Translations under genes and position numbers: made by a program
Shown here: positions 44,956-55,645 of the stretch, piece by piece
Position numbering within the stretch: the stretch's first letter is position 1
Layout: each line of letters begins with the position of its first letter
The notes under the pieces: model-generated
What the model was told of the DNA's origin: nothing
Database searches by the model: none
Seen by the model: only the letters and a program-made list of their open reading frames with translations
Origin: Myotis daubentonii
Lineage: Eukaryota > Chordata > Mammalia > Chiroptera > Vespertilionidae
DNA length: 64,000 nucleotides
Reading direction: 5' to 3'
Assembly: GCF_963259705.1 (NCBI RefSeq)
Contig: NC_081841.1
Coordinates: 87,681,063-87,745,062 of the forward strand

Positions 44956-45904
44956 GACAATGGGGCCAATTTGAGCAATTTAAAGCCAGCTAGTAGATTG
45001 CAAAATCTCATCTTCTCTAGCCAGAGAATGAATAGCTTAAATCATCCTGGTTAGGGAGCTAGATAGACCCAATTAGTGCCATTAGTGCCAGCCAGATCCA
45101 AGGATGGGTGAAGTCAGGGGAAAAAATAACAACCCCCCCCCCCCCACACACACACACAAAAAAAAAACAACTAGAACCCAACAAATCCAAGATAGAGGTA
45201 AAGTTGGCTAGTAAATGACCATGATCCCTCCATATGCTCATTTTGGTACATCAACACATTAAAGAACACACCTGGAAAGCTGATTAATATAGTTCTAAGT
45301 CCCTTTCCTGGGACCTCCCCTAGGATTCCTGCCTTTAGAAAACATTTAAGAACCTTCAAAACAAAGGACGCTGCAAGGGCTTCTCTCTGTAGTATGCCCT
45401 GTTTTTCTTCCCCTTTTCTTGGGCATGAAGTTATTTTCTCTGAAACTCTAAGGATCTTAGGAGAGTTGCAACCACTGGAGCAGCGGGCAGTGGCAGCTCA
45501 TCCCAGGCTAACTGCCTGGATCTGTCTCCAAGGCCCCCCTTTCCCTGACTTTGCAGTGAGATAACAGCAGCCTCACCTTGGCTCACTTCTGTCACTGTGA
45601 CTTTTACTTCTCAGTGAGACCACGCCACCTTGTGTGGCTCATTTCTTTCCTATAATGTTTCTGGAGGGCCAAAGAAGCCTTGTCTAGGCTCTCTCCTATT
45701 ACTTCTTCTACCCTAAGCCCGTCCATTGTTTCACTGTTCCCAAATTTAATAAACATACTCTCAAAATCACCTGGACTTGTACTGTGAAATCTTCCCTGCA
45801 TGAAGTCAAGAATCCACACACTACCAGCCAGCCAGAGGCAGACCCGCTCTTACCCTGGTCCCTTTCTGGTGACAATTCCACTGGCAAAAAATAAGACATC
45901 TCCT
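44956..45904 (+). mobile_element. possible retroviral LTR-like block
   Basis: The 3' part reads 'cccaaatttaataaacatac', 'tctcaaaatcacctggactt' and 'gaaatcttccctgcatgaag', which resembles the polyadenylation and U5 part of an LTR. The 5' limit is unclear. No internal retroviral sequence adjoins it. Low confidence. Confidence 0.3.
45133..45167. repeat. C-run, (CA)n and A-run
   Basis: Thirteen C (45133-45145), then about six CA units, then an A run. Confidence 0.95.
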
Positions 45905-48485
45905 TCACATGGGTTAGGTTAATTGGGTGCCTCTCAGCTAAGCAAATGTATAGTATTTGCAGTAATTTAATAACTTTCTATTTTATCTTATTTTGTTTTT
46001 CATAGAACCACTGGGAAAGAACACATACATTTCTGAAATAACAGTGTCAATGACATTGTGACATTGGTCTTTACTTCCTGTAAATGGGTTTAGACATATA
46101 TAAAAATAGTTCTGCATAGTGCAGTTAAGATTAAATACATTCTGGAAAGTTCTAGGAAAGTCTAGTATTGATATAAAAGGTTAAAATTTAAAATTCTAAG
46201 AGGTCTTTGTATTTAAAGACACACACAGAGCTTATCAGTACTTTCCTTCATTATTCAGGTCTAGTATTTACTATAATGATACAAGTTGAATAGAATGTTA
46301 CAGGAGTAATCATATTTTATGGTTATATTACCTACTTTAAGGTACACTAACTCTCATTTAGTGTTTTACCCATGCGTGAGGCCACATGTAAACTTGTCTT
46401 ACATCACACTTTGACATATGCTAGGAATCAGTAAGTTCACTTGAACCCTGAAACTAGGAAATAAATTGTTGTAGATAGCATTATAGGTTACTGAGTTTAG
46501 ACCAATTCAACTTTCAAGGCTGTTTTATGACATATTGTGTAAACTGAAAAGGTAAAAGATCACTTTCTTGTTAAAAAAAAGTAATGCCTTCTTTTATAAA
46601 ATTTTTTATTGCAGTTATCTTAACTTCATTAAAAAACCCCACAGGTAGTATTGCAGGGCACCGAGTTTAGCAGGGGAAGGCACTGGGGTAACCTTGTGCC
46701 TGCGGGGACACATTGATTGGAGCCAGCTTTATTTTTTGACTCAAGAATCAAAATCTTGCTATTTGACCACCAATCAGTAACCTAATAAAGAAAACATAGC
46801 ATGCAAAGTTACTTATTGTGTCATCATTCATACCCATGCATAATTAGAAAAAATAAAGTTAATATTCAGTAATATGGAATTAGTTTGGTAAGTGATAGCT
46901 ACATAGGATGGTGGTATTGAGTGATTCTAAAATTTTTCTGCAAAATGTTGCTATTATAATACTTCATTAAAACATGAAAATATGTGAAAATTAAAAATAA
47001 TCTGCAAAATACATTTCTTTTTTGAATAATAATACTAGTTTTGATATTTCATTTTACATTAGATTCTAAATACATAAACTACTTAGTTTGAAATAAAAAT
47101 GAACAAGTACATGAATTGTTTTTGTTTTAAAACTAAACAAAATAAAGACATTTAAGTACTATTTTTTCAAAAATTGCCAGAAACCATCAATTTTTTCAAA
47201 AATGGCATGTAAAGTGATAAACGATGTCATAAGCGTAGTTTATAGTAATTATATAATGTTGAAAAATAGTGGCTTTAAAACACTAACTGATGCATCTTTC
47301 ATTTCCAGTAATTCCTAACTATGAGCCAAGGCACTTCATCCCTTTACACGGTGGCATTTGCTGCTTCCAAAGGAAGGCAGGCACAACTAGTAGGGACACA
47401 GTTGTCCTCACTTGGCTCCAAATTTCATCTCTTTTTTGAAGCCCACAGTAGACGCAATATTCTAAAGCCACAATACTTTTATGAACCACTTGGGAGAAAA
47501 AAAAACAGTTTCATTGAAATTCAAAAAGTTTAGTTGGTAAAAAGAATAAAACCCAGTGCATGGAGGTGCTGAGTTTATATTATAAACCAGAGGCTATGCA
47601 GAAATCATAGTGCCATAGAAGAAGCTGTGTGATTTTTGTTTGTTTTTCCACCTGGAAATCAAGGACTTTGAACTCTGTTAGGCTTAGTTGAGGGAGAAAC
47701 GCAGGGAGGATTTTTACGGAAAGCCATGAATATGAATGCTGGACAGGGCCCCGGTCCTTGTCTTCCTTCAAGGAAAGTGTGGTGTAGGAGATTAGGACTC
47801 TGACATGGGCTAAAGGTTCTGAAAGGAGGAGAGACTGGTGTCCTACTTCCTGTCTGGAATTCTAGAAGGAGACACTTCCCAGAATATCTGTGTGGGGCTA
47901 CCTTAGTAGGTGGATATGGTGGAGTGATGCTTCAGAGAGGGTCTGAGTTACCCTCTTCCATCATCTTACCTTCAAATGCCTTTGTTCTTGGATAGATCTA
48001 GGAAATCCCAAACATTGTCTGTGCATGAGAGAATATGAAATGTCCTTGAGAATTGTGATCTATCTGTCTGCCCGGGGTCACAGGGTGCTGAGAGCATGGG
48101 CCTATTGTAAAGACTTGGTGAGGGAGCCTCAAAGCATCTGCAGCTGCAGAAAGTGCTGACAGGCAGCAAGACAGCAGAGCTCCCCAGCAGAGCTTGACAG
48201 ATCCTTGACCTGGAGACAGAGCCCCACCACCATCTAGGAATTCCAAGATCTGGAAGCATCAGAAAGAGGCTAACACCTAAGATAGGAAGATGAGGCATGC
48301 AGCCTAAGCAAGAAGCTCCTGCCCCTAAATCAGCCGGGATCTTGCATAAGCCCTGAGAACTTACCTCTCTCCTAAGAGAAAGGAGAACATTTGGGGATAA
48401 AGGGGGTGGAGGGGATAGGAAAAATTGCTAAGAGATTCAGTTTGTAAATAGAAGAATTCCTTTGAGCTTCAGGGTAAGTAAATAG

Positions 48486-48512
48486 CAGAAAGAAAGAAGA
48501 AAGGAGAGGAGA

Positions 48513-48567
<55 letters not shown>

Positions 48568-48672
48568 GAGGAGAGGAGAGGAGAGGAGAGGAGAGGAGAG
48601 GAGAGGAGAGGAGAGGAGAGGAGAGGAGAGGAGAGGAGAGGAGAGGAGAGGAGAAGAAAAGAGAAGAGAAGA
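48486..48672. repeat. purine microsatellite: (GA)n then (GAGAG)n
   Basis: The plus strand is almost pure purine over about 185 bases. A (GA)n block runs from about 48514 to 48562. After a short 'atgaag' break, a pentamer block (GAGAG/GGAGA register) of about 17 units follows to about 48652, decaying into 'gagaagaaaagagaagag'. The ORF on the minus strand (Ser-Pro-Leu repeats) is an artefact. Confidence 0.97.
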
Positions 48673-48938
48673 CTCCCTTTTCCATAATTAGCAGAAATGT
48701 GGGCTTAAGGACTAGGTTAGTTTTAACTATAAGAAGTAAAGAATTTTTGTTTCTGCACACCTGTGTTTTTGCACTTTAAGAAATGGATACCTCCTAAAAT
48801 TGGTGTGTGTGTGTTCAAAGAACGAGATTTTGTTAGCAGTTCTTGGTTTCAGGAAACATACTGTGGCTTAGTATACAGTGGATCAAGGCTGGACAGACCA
48901 GTGGAAAGCGTGTAGTGGGAGCAGAAGCAGAGATCTGG

Positions 48939-48940
<2 letters not shown>

Positions 48941-49000
<60 letters not shown>
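48941..49000. repeat. (GA)n microsatellite
   Basis: About 28 uninterrupted GA units on the plus strand. Confidence 0.97.
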
Positions 49001-49002
<2 letters not shown>

Positions 49003-49369
49003 ATGGATAAAACATGGCCAGTAATCTCAGATTCACTTTTTACCCAGAGTTTTGGCTCTGGAAAACAAGGACTGCTGGCAATTTGTCTCATCTGAGGTAA
49101 ATCAGGGTTAGTTTGGAGGAGAAACCAATCTTTTTAGATAGCTCAAGGCCAGGATATAGGAATTGAAGAGATTTTTTTTAAAAAATTACCGACTATGATA
49201 TTTGAGCCATATTGCCTTATGGGTTGTTTTCATGTTTATTTCCTACAAAACAATGGGTTGGCTGCTGGGCCTATGGAAGGAAATTTTGCATCTGGTTCAG
49301 AGTTAAAGAAGCATGTTTGCAAGTGCACTTTGAAATTGCGTGGGAGGCCAGAGTGAGAAGTATGGGATG

Positions 49370-49640
49370 CAGTGTAGTATTGCAGAAACAGCAGAAAACA
49401 ATTTGGAATTTAATATATCTGGGTTTAAATCCTGAAACTTGTGTGGTTGTTTTTTTGTGTGACCTTGAGTGAGTCAGTTTCCTCATCAACAAAATGGGGA
49501 CAATCACATACATTTCTAGTATTCTGTGTCAGGATACATAATATGTATAACATGTGTAATCCTTCTCTGGCACCTATCTGGTGGGTGCTTGGTAAATGTC
49601 AGCTTCCAGCAGAAAGAGACATATTCATTCATGATGGTTT
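49370..49640 (+). repeat. MIR SINE relic
   Basis: 'gggtttaaatcctgaaactt', 'tgtgaccttgagtgagtcag', 'tttcctcatcaacaaaatgg' and 'ggcacctatctggtgggtgc' follow forward MIR. Confidence 0.8.
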
Positions 49641-49682
49641 ATTTAATATTTTTGTTTCCTATGTTTCACTCATTGTATAGGT

Positions 49683-50095
49683 TTCTATAATGGCTGCAAC
49701 AAATTACTACACATTTGATGACTTTAAAAAATCAAATTTATTTTCTCACAGTTCTAGAGGCCAGAAGTCAGCAAACCATGGTAGAGTCCCTCCAGAGTCT
49801 CCAGCAGGAGAATCTTTTCCTTATCTCTTCAGTTTCTGGGAGCTGTCAGCATTCCTTGGCTTGTGGCTGCATCTCTCTCTGCTCTACCTTCACATCACCT
49901 TCTGGTGTGTGTCTGTGCTTAATCCCCCTCTGCTCCCTATAGGGCACATGTGATTGCATTTAGGGTTAACACAGGTTAAACTTCTCTCCAGATCCTGAAT
50001 GTAATCACATCTATCGCCATACAGGGTAATATAACAGGTTCAGAATTAGCAAGTGCATATCTATTTGGGGAGCCATTTTTTCTGCCAACCACACC
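49683..50095 (-). mobile_element. solitary MLT1-type LTR
   Basis: The reverse complement of a MaLR LTR: 'ataatggctgcaacaaatta', 'tttattttctcacagttcta', 'gaggccagaagtcagc', 'gagaatcttttccttatc', 'ccttggcttgtggctgcatc' and 'tcacatcaccttctg'. No matching second LTR on the same strand nearby. Confidence 0.85.
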
Positions 50096-50128
50096 TATCT
50101 AAATCTTGTCTTATTGTCTAAATACACT

Positions 50129-50984
50129 AGTATGTGTCCCCTCAAACTTTATATATTGACTAGAGACCCGGTGCACAAAATTTGTGCACAGGGGTGTGTG
50201 TCCCTCAGCCCAGCCTGCACCCTCTCCAATCTGGGACCCCTCGAGGGATGTCCGACTGCCTGTTTAAGCCCAATCCCAGGAGGGCTTAAACGGGCAGTCA
50301 AACATCCCTTTCACAATCCAGGACTGCTGGCTCCCAACTGCTTGCCTGCTTGCCTTCCTGATTGCCCCTAACCACTTCTGTCTGACAGCCTGATCACCCC
50401 CTAACCACTCCCCGGCCAGGCTGATCAACACCTAACTGCTCCCCTGCTGGCCCGATTGTTCCCAACTGCCCTCCCCTGCCAGCCTGGTCACTTCTAACTG
50501 TCCTCCCCTGCAGGCCTGGTCACCCTCAACTGTCTCCCCTGCAGGCCTGGTCCCTCCCAATTGTCCTCCCCTGCTTGCCTGATTGCCCCCAACTGCCCTC
50601 CCTTTCAGGCCTGGTCCTTCCCAACTGCCCTCCCCTGCTGGCCATCTTGTGGTGTCCATCTTTGACCACATGGGGCTGGCCATCTTATGTGTTGGAGTGA
50701 TGGTCAATTTGCATATTACCTCTTTATTAGATAGGATAATTCTAATGCCTAATGTGATTGGGAGGCACTTATGTCATGAGGGTGGAGCTCTCATGAATGG
50801 GATTAGTATTCTTATACAAGAGTCCCCCACAAAGATCCCTTGCCCCTTCCACCAAATTCAGATACAAGGAAAAGTCTGTGACCTAAAAGAAGGCCTTCAG
50901 AACTGTGAGAAGTAAATTTCCATTTTTTGGAAGCCACTCAGTCAGTGGTAATTTATTATAGCAGCCTGAACGGACTAAGACAAC
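50129..50984 (+). mobile_element. MST-type MaLR LTR, split by a Helitron
   Basis: The left piece 'tatgtgtcccctcaaacttt' and right pieces 'tcatgagggtggagctctca', 'tgaatgggattagtattctt', 'gatcccttgccccttccacc', 'agaactgtgagaagtaaatt' and 'tatagcagcctgaacggact' are an MST-class LTR in order. The Helitron at 50160-50736 separates them. Part of the middle (about 100 bases before 'agaactgtgag') appears deleted. Confidence 0.85.
50160..50736 (-). mobile_element. HeliBat-type Helitron inside an MST LTR
   Basis: A 577-base minus-strand Helitron. CTAG is at 50160-50163, the hairpin 'gtgcacaaaatttgtgcac' at 50171-50189, and the right end 'ctttattagatagga' is followed by T. Flanks are A (50159) and T (50737). 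The interior is dominated by imperfect repeats of 'ctgcccgattg' and 'cccaactgccctcccctgc' (about 50400-50640, period roughly 30). No coding capacity. Confidence 0.93.
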
Positions 50985-52202
50985 TTGTGGGATTTTTTTT
51001 TATTTTATTTTTTTTATTTGTAAAAACTAAAGCCTAACATGTAAGATTTCAGACACAATTTTAACTTTGCTTTAAAGTGGACTGAGGTAAGAGTGTCTAT
51101 GGGAATAAGGGATGTAGTTGCTGGAATAAAGAAATGAAAACCCCAAAAATGGATACCTGAAGAAAAACACCAAGATTTGGAAGTGAGGAGATTTGGAATA
51201 AAGGTGTTATCTCTAAAACATCATGAATTATCACTTCTTTCCAAGTTAGTCCAACACATTTAGGTCTAATGTGAATTTCTAGGAATCAAACCCTATTTTG
51301 CTACTGATTTCTATTATATAATTGAAACTGCATCTGTGGAAAAATCTCTGTCATCTGAACTGATTTCCTCCCCCCCCCCCCCCCCCCCGCCCCAGAGATT
51401 TACAGCCACGCCCGTTCCTGTAGCACAGTATCAGTTTAGATGCTGGTGGTCTATATGTTGCAGTGTTTTTCTTAGCCCACACCTGGACACTTCCCTCTGA
51501 ATTACAGGAGTGCCAACTTGACTGGGGAATCATTGAACTGTGTATTTGTAGCTTCTTTGATGGTCATCAACATTTAAAATTTAAGTAAGACCTTTGGACT
51601 TAAGTGACTTATGAAATATTTCCCCCTGTTTATTATTCTGTTTTCTAAATCTACATGTTTATTGTAGACAGTGAAACAGGAAAGGGATTAGGACAGAATA
51701 GCAGCAGGAGAGAGGCTAGGTGGGGCTGCTTTGACTCTCTAGAAATGTTATAGGAAAGAAATGAATCTAGGCTGGGCTGCTTTGGCTCACTGGAGAGTCA
51801 GAGAAAAGGGGCCTGAGTGACAGGTTCAGGAGGTTAGCCTGGGACGAGTTGCTGCTGCCCATTGCTCCCCTGTTTGCAAGTGTCGTGGGGACTCTGAGGA
51901 GTGAGGAGATGTATGCCTGAGAGGGGAGAAAGGGCTGGGCCTGCTCCAGGGAGGGAAAGTGCCTAGTTGAAATTTTGATGTGGTTGTGGGAGGAGGCAAG
52001 TACCCCTTTTACCTACATGGCCATCTTGACTGGAAGGTTAAAACTAATTTAAAGTGAAAGATGTATATGTAAATAGAAAAATAATGCTTGGCCAAACTTT
52101 TGCCTGCAAAGAAATAATTTTGCACACATTCTTAAACTAAAGATGCACTTATTTCTGGTTTTGGTATCAGAAATACTTGTGCTTTTGTTAAAAATTTATT
52201 TT
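50985..52202. other. unassigned DNA with a 19-base C run and a local duplication
   Basis: Nothing recognised as a gene. A homopolymer of 19 C lies at 51370-51388. An imperfect tandem duplication of about 55 bases lies at 51714-51820 ('tggggctgctttgactctct' and 'gctgggctgctttggctcac'). The block 51650-52030 may be an unrecognised retroviral fragment. Confidence 0.35.
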
Positions 52203-52434
52203 GTTAACCCTCACCCAAGGATATGTTTTTATTGATTTTTAGAGAGAAAGGAACAGACAGAGAGAAAGAGAGAGGAATATCAATACAAAAGAGAATATCT
52301 TATCAGTTGCATCCCATATGGGCCTCAATCAGGGATCAAACCCCCACCCTAGCTATGTGCCTTGACTGGTAATAGAACAGCAACCTTTTGATGTATGGGA
52401 CGATGCTCCAATCAACTGAGCCACCTGGCTAGGG
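52203..52434 (-). mobile_element. Ves-type SINE, long variant
   Basis: The reverse complement of a Ves SINE with the long tail 'ttaaccctcacccaaggata', then 'tttttattgatttttagaga', 'gcatcccatatgggcctcaa' and the head 'caactgagccacctggctag'. Complete in outline. Confidence 0.92.
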
Positions 52435-52560
52435 AAATACTTGTGCTTTTCCATAGAATTTACTTTTTTTAAATCTCATGGACATGGCACATCATGTAAA
52501 TGATCAAATTTCCATTTTTATCTCAATCATTAAATTTATTCCCTGGCTATAAGAGGATAA

Positions 52561-53400
52561 GGAGAGAGAACCAAGATGGTGGCTTAGGTATATGCTGGTA
52601 CTCACCACCTCCTACAATCACATCAAAATTACAACTAAAATACAGAACAATCATGATTTAGAACCACCTGAAATCTGACTTAAGGGAAGTCCTATAACTA
52701 GTGAAGTAAAGAAGAAAGTAGATCGAGACTGGTAAGAGGGGTGGAGGTGCAGAACAGGTGGTCTGACATGTGTGTCATTTTTTTAATTGGGAGGAATATC
52801 CTGGCTGCAGAGGCCTCCCATGAGGAGCAAGGGATCCCAGCCCTACAAGAGACCCAAAGCCAAGGTTCCAGAGCTGGGAAGAGAAGTCCCTGTAACTTTG
52901 GGCTGTGACAACCAGTGGGGATTTTGGCTGAGTGACATGAAGGCTGCTGGAGACCCAGGCAGTTTCTCTTAAAGGGCCAGCACATGGACTTCCTTGGACT
53001 TGGTTCTTCTGGGCTCCAGTGCTGGGGTAGGGCCTTGAAGGAACCTGGGGCATTTGGGGAGGAACTGTATTGTCTGACATAAGGGCAAGAACTCAGGATG
53101 GCTTTCTCCCAGACAGGGTGCTCACAGAGGTCATTGTTCTTGTGCTGGGACCTCCCCTGTCGCAAAGCTGAGTGTCAGCTATATCTGAGTTTTCATCAGC
53201 CTGGCTCACGCTGTTCACTTGGCCCTGGTGATTCCCTGAGACCCTGGTCCCTCCAATTTGCAACCACAGCCAAGCTGTTTGCAGCAGCTTTTCCTGGCTC
53301 AGGCTTCAGACTTTCCTAAAACCTCTCAAACAAGTAGTAGCTGGTGTCAGAGTACCCCATACCTATCAATAAGAGGCCCAAGGTCTGGCACTAGCACCAG
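52561..53400 (+). mobile_element. LINE-1 5' UTR fragment of another subfamily
   Basis: 'ggagagagaaccaagatggt' followed by 'caccacctcctacaatcaca', 'tcaaaattacaactaaaata', 'agagactggtaagaggggtg' and 'aaccagtggggattttggct' is the L1 promoter region of a family unlike the one at 23541-25606. No ORF1 or ORF2 follows; the sequence switches to a MaLR LTR at about 53430. ORFs on both strands here are incidental. Confidence 0.7.
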
Positions 53401-53430
53401 GATGCTTTGCTTCACAGCTTGGCTGTCTTA

Positions 53431-53736
53431 GGGTGTCTTTATGAGAAGAGGGAAATTTGGACATGAAACATACATGTAGAGGTCTCCATGTGACAATGGA
53501 GTCAGAGATTAGAGTAATGTGTCTATAAGACAAGGAATGCGAAAGATTGCTTGCAAACACCAGAAACTAGGAAAATACAGGAAGGATCCTCCACTGGAGC
53601 CTTGAGTGAGACAGGGCTCTGCTGACACTTTGATATTAGGCTTCTAGCATCTATTGCTATCTGACAATCAATTTCTGTAGTTTTAAACCTCCCCGCTTAT
53701 GGTGAGTTGTTACAACAGTCCTAGGAAACCAATGCA
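53431..53736 (+). mobile_element. 5' LTR of a MaLR provirus, 5'-truncated
   Basis: 'gggtgtctttatgagaagag', 'ggaaatttggacatgaaaca', 'tccatgtgacaatggag', 'atcaatttctgtagttttaa' and 'tgttacaacagtcctaggaa' are the second half of an MLT1-type LTR, ending 'aatgca'. The first part is absent. Confidence 0.8.
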
Positions 53737-55195
53737 GATTTTTCTACCAGAAAGCCAGGTGGTACCACAACACATACTATAAAAATGTGGACGTGGCTTT
53801 GGAATTGGATAATGAGTAGAGACTATAAGAATTTTGAAGTGCATGGTAGAAAAAGCCTAGATCACCCTGAAGAGGTGGTTGGTAGAAACGTGGGTGTTAA
53901 AGGCGATCTATTGACTGCTCAGAAGGAAGTGAAGACGGTGCCAGAGAAATCTTTCATCACCTCAGAGAATTTATATAGAGATATGTACAGAATGTTGCTA
54001 GAGATATGAATATTAAAGGTACTTCTGATGAGAACTTAGAAGGTGATGATGACGATGTTATTGGAAACTGGAGGAAAGGTGATCCTGGTCATGAAATGGT
54101 AGAAACTTGGCTGAATTGTTCTCTGCTGTTGAGTGAAATTTATGTGATGAACTTGTATATTTCACTGGGGAGACTTTCAAACAGTGTGCAACGTGTACCT
54201 TGTTTCTTCTAAATGCTTATAGTAAAATTTGAGAGGAAATTGAAGAAGAAGCAAAAAGGAACCAGAACTTGATGATTAGAAACCTTCCCAGATTGTATAG
54301 ATAGGGTGGTCTGGAAACAGAGCCAAGAGTTTGGCTCGACAAGCTTTCCCCGAAGAGCTTAGGTGTTTGACTCTTGGATCAAAAAACCATCTTGGGCCTG
54401 GCCAGGTGGCTCACCTGGTTGGAGCATCGTCCCATGCACCAAAAGGTTGTGGGTTCAATTTCTGATCAGCGTACAATTCCTAGGTTGTGGGTTTGATCCC
54501 CAGCTGGGGCATGTGCAGGAGGCAATCAATCAATGTTTTTCTCTCACATTGATGTTTCTCTCTCTCCCTTTCTCTCCCTAAGCAGATCCTTGGGTGAGGG
54601 AAAAGAATCCCGATGACATCCTCTGAAGACTGACAAGGCTTTTTGAGAATTTTATGCCAGCTAAAACACTGCCAGCCAGGACTAAAAGAGACAAAGAGAA
54701 TGAAATGAAGGGAGAATGACTGCGAAGGCAGGACCGTGGATGCAGAGGCCTCAGAGAATGAGACTGCTGTTCTCAAGGGCCCATAGGACAGAGCAGTGAG
54801 CCACAGAAGCTTACTAGTATTCTCAGGTCTTGAAAGCCTGATGGAATTCTTCCTGCTGTGTATGAAATCCCTTTATTTTTTCCATTCTCTCCTTTTAGAA
54901 TCAGAATGTCCGTTGAATTTTGGAAGCAGGTAACTTGTTTTCGAGTCTCATAGGTCTGTGGACAGAGGGAGATTTTGTCCCAGGATGGACCATAACTAGA
55001 GTCTCATTCATATCATTCATATCCTTATTTAGACAATGAGATTTGGAACTTTTTTGAGTTGAGGCATTTAGGTGAGATTTTTGGATTTAGAGTTAATGTG
55101 AGAATGGAATAAAACCTTGGGGGATGTTGGGATGGGCCGTGTCTATTTTGTACATGGGAAAAATATAAATTTGGGGGGGGGGGTCAGAGGCAGAC
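53737..55195 (+). mobile_element. MaLR internal region (non-coding remnant)
   Basis: 'gtggacgtggctttggaatt', 'agaaaaagcctagatcaccc', 'ttggaaactggaggaaaggt', 'gatcctggtcatgaaatggt' and 'cttggctgaattgttctctg' match the internal part shared by MST/MLT elements of the ERVL-MaLR group. This region carries a degenerate gag-like frame in these families; here only short open pieces remain (for example 53785-54009). A Ves SINE interrupts it at 54395. A G-rich polypurine stretch (about 55171-55190) precedes the 3' LTR. Inactive relic. Confidence 0.78.
54395..54602 (+). mobile_element. Ves-type SINE inside a MaLR provirus
   Basis: The head 'gcctggccaggtggctcacc', then 'ggttgtgggttcaatttctg', 'gtgggtttgatccccagctg', 'atgtgcaggaggcaatcaat' and the end 'ccttgggtgaggg'. 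The middle has a variant arrangement around 'tacaattcctagg'. Confidence 0.9.
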
Positions 55196-55645
55196 TGTAC
55201 CGGGCTGAATAGTGTCCCTCAGAAATTCATGGCCACTTGTAACTTGTGACCTTCTTTGGAATTAGGGTCTTTGCGGATATGATCAAGTTAAGATAAGTTC
55301 ATAGTACATTAGAGTAGGCCCTAAATCCAACATTACCTGTATTATGAGAAGAGGAGAGGACTGGTAGACACAGAAACACTCAGAGGGAATACCACCATGT
55401 GAAGATGGTGGCAGAGATTGCAGTGTTGCATTTATAAGCCGAAGAATTCAAAAATTGCCATCAATCCCCAGGAAGTAGGAGGACGCAAGGAAAGATCATT
55501 TCGTAGCATTTCCAGAAGCATGGTAACTCTCAGACACTTTGTGTTTGAATTTCTAGCTTCTTATATCTGTGAGAGAATAAATTTCTATTTGTTAAACCAC
55601 CTACTTTATGGTATGATGTTACAGCAGCCCTAAGAAGTTAATGCA
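55196..55645 (+). mobile_element. 3' LTR of the MaLR provirus (MLT1 type)
   Basis: Starts 'tgtaccgggctgaatagtgt' and runs through 'tttgcggatatgatcaagtt', 'ttatgagaagaggagaggac', 'aataccaccatgtgaagatg', 'ctgtgagagaataaatttct' and 'gatgttacagcagccctaag', ending 'aatgca'. It matches the 5' LTR over the shared half, so 53431-55645 is one provirus-like unit of about 2.2 kb. Confidence 0.85.

Larger units (their letters stand above)
45905..49369. other. unassigned, unique-looking DNA with GA-rich arrays
   Basis: No gene or interspersed repeat that I can support. The purine arrays at 48486-48672 and 48941-49000 are listed separately. Confidence 0.4.

Noticed and set aside
48437..48760. An ORF of Leu-Ser-Ser-Pro repeats on the minus strand
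   Set aside because: It is a translation of the GA and GAGAG microsatellite.
53785..54212. Open pieces that could be a host exon
   Set aside because: They lie in the internal region of a MaLR element between two LTRs and match that family's order.
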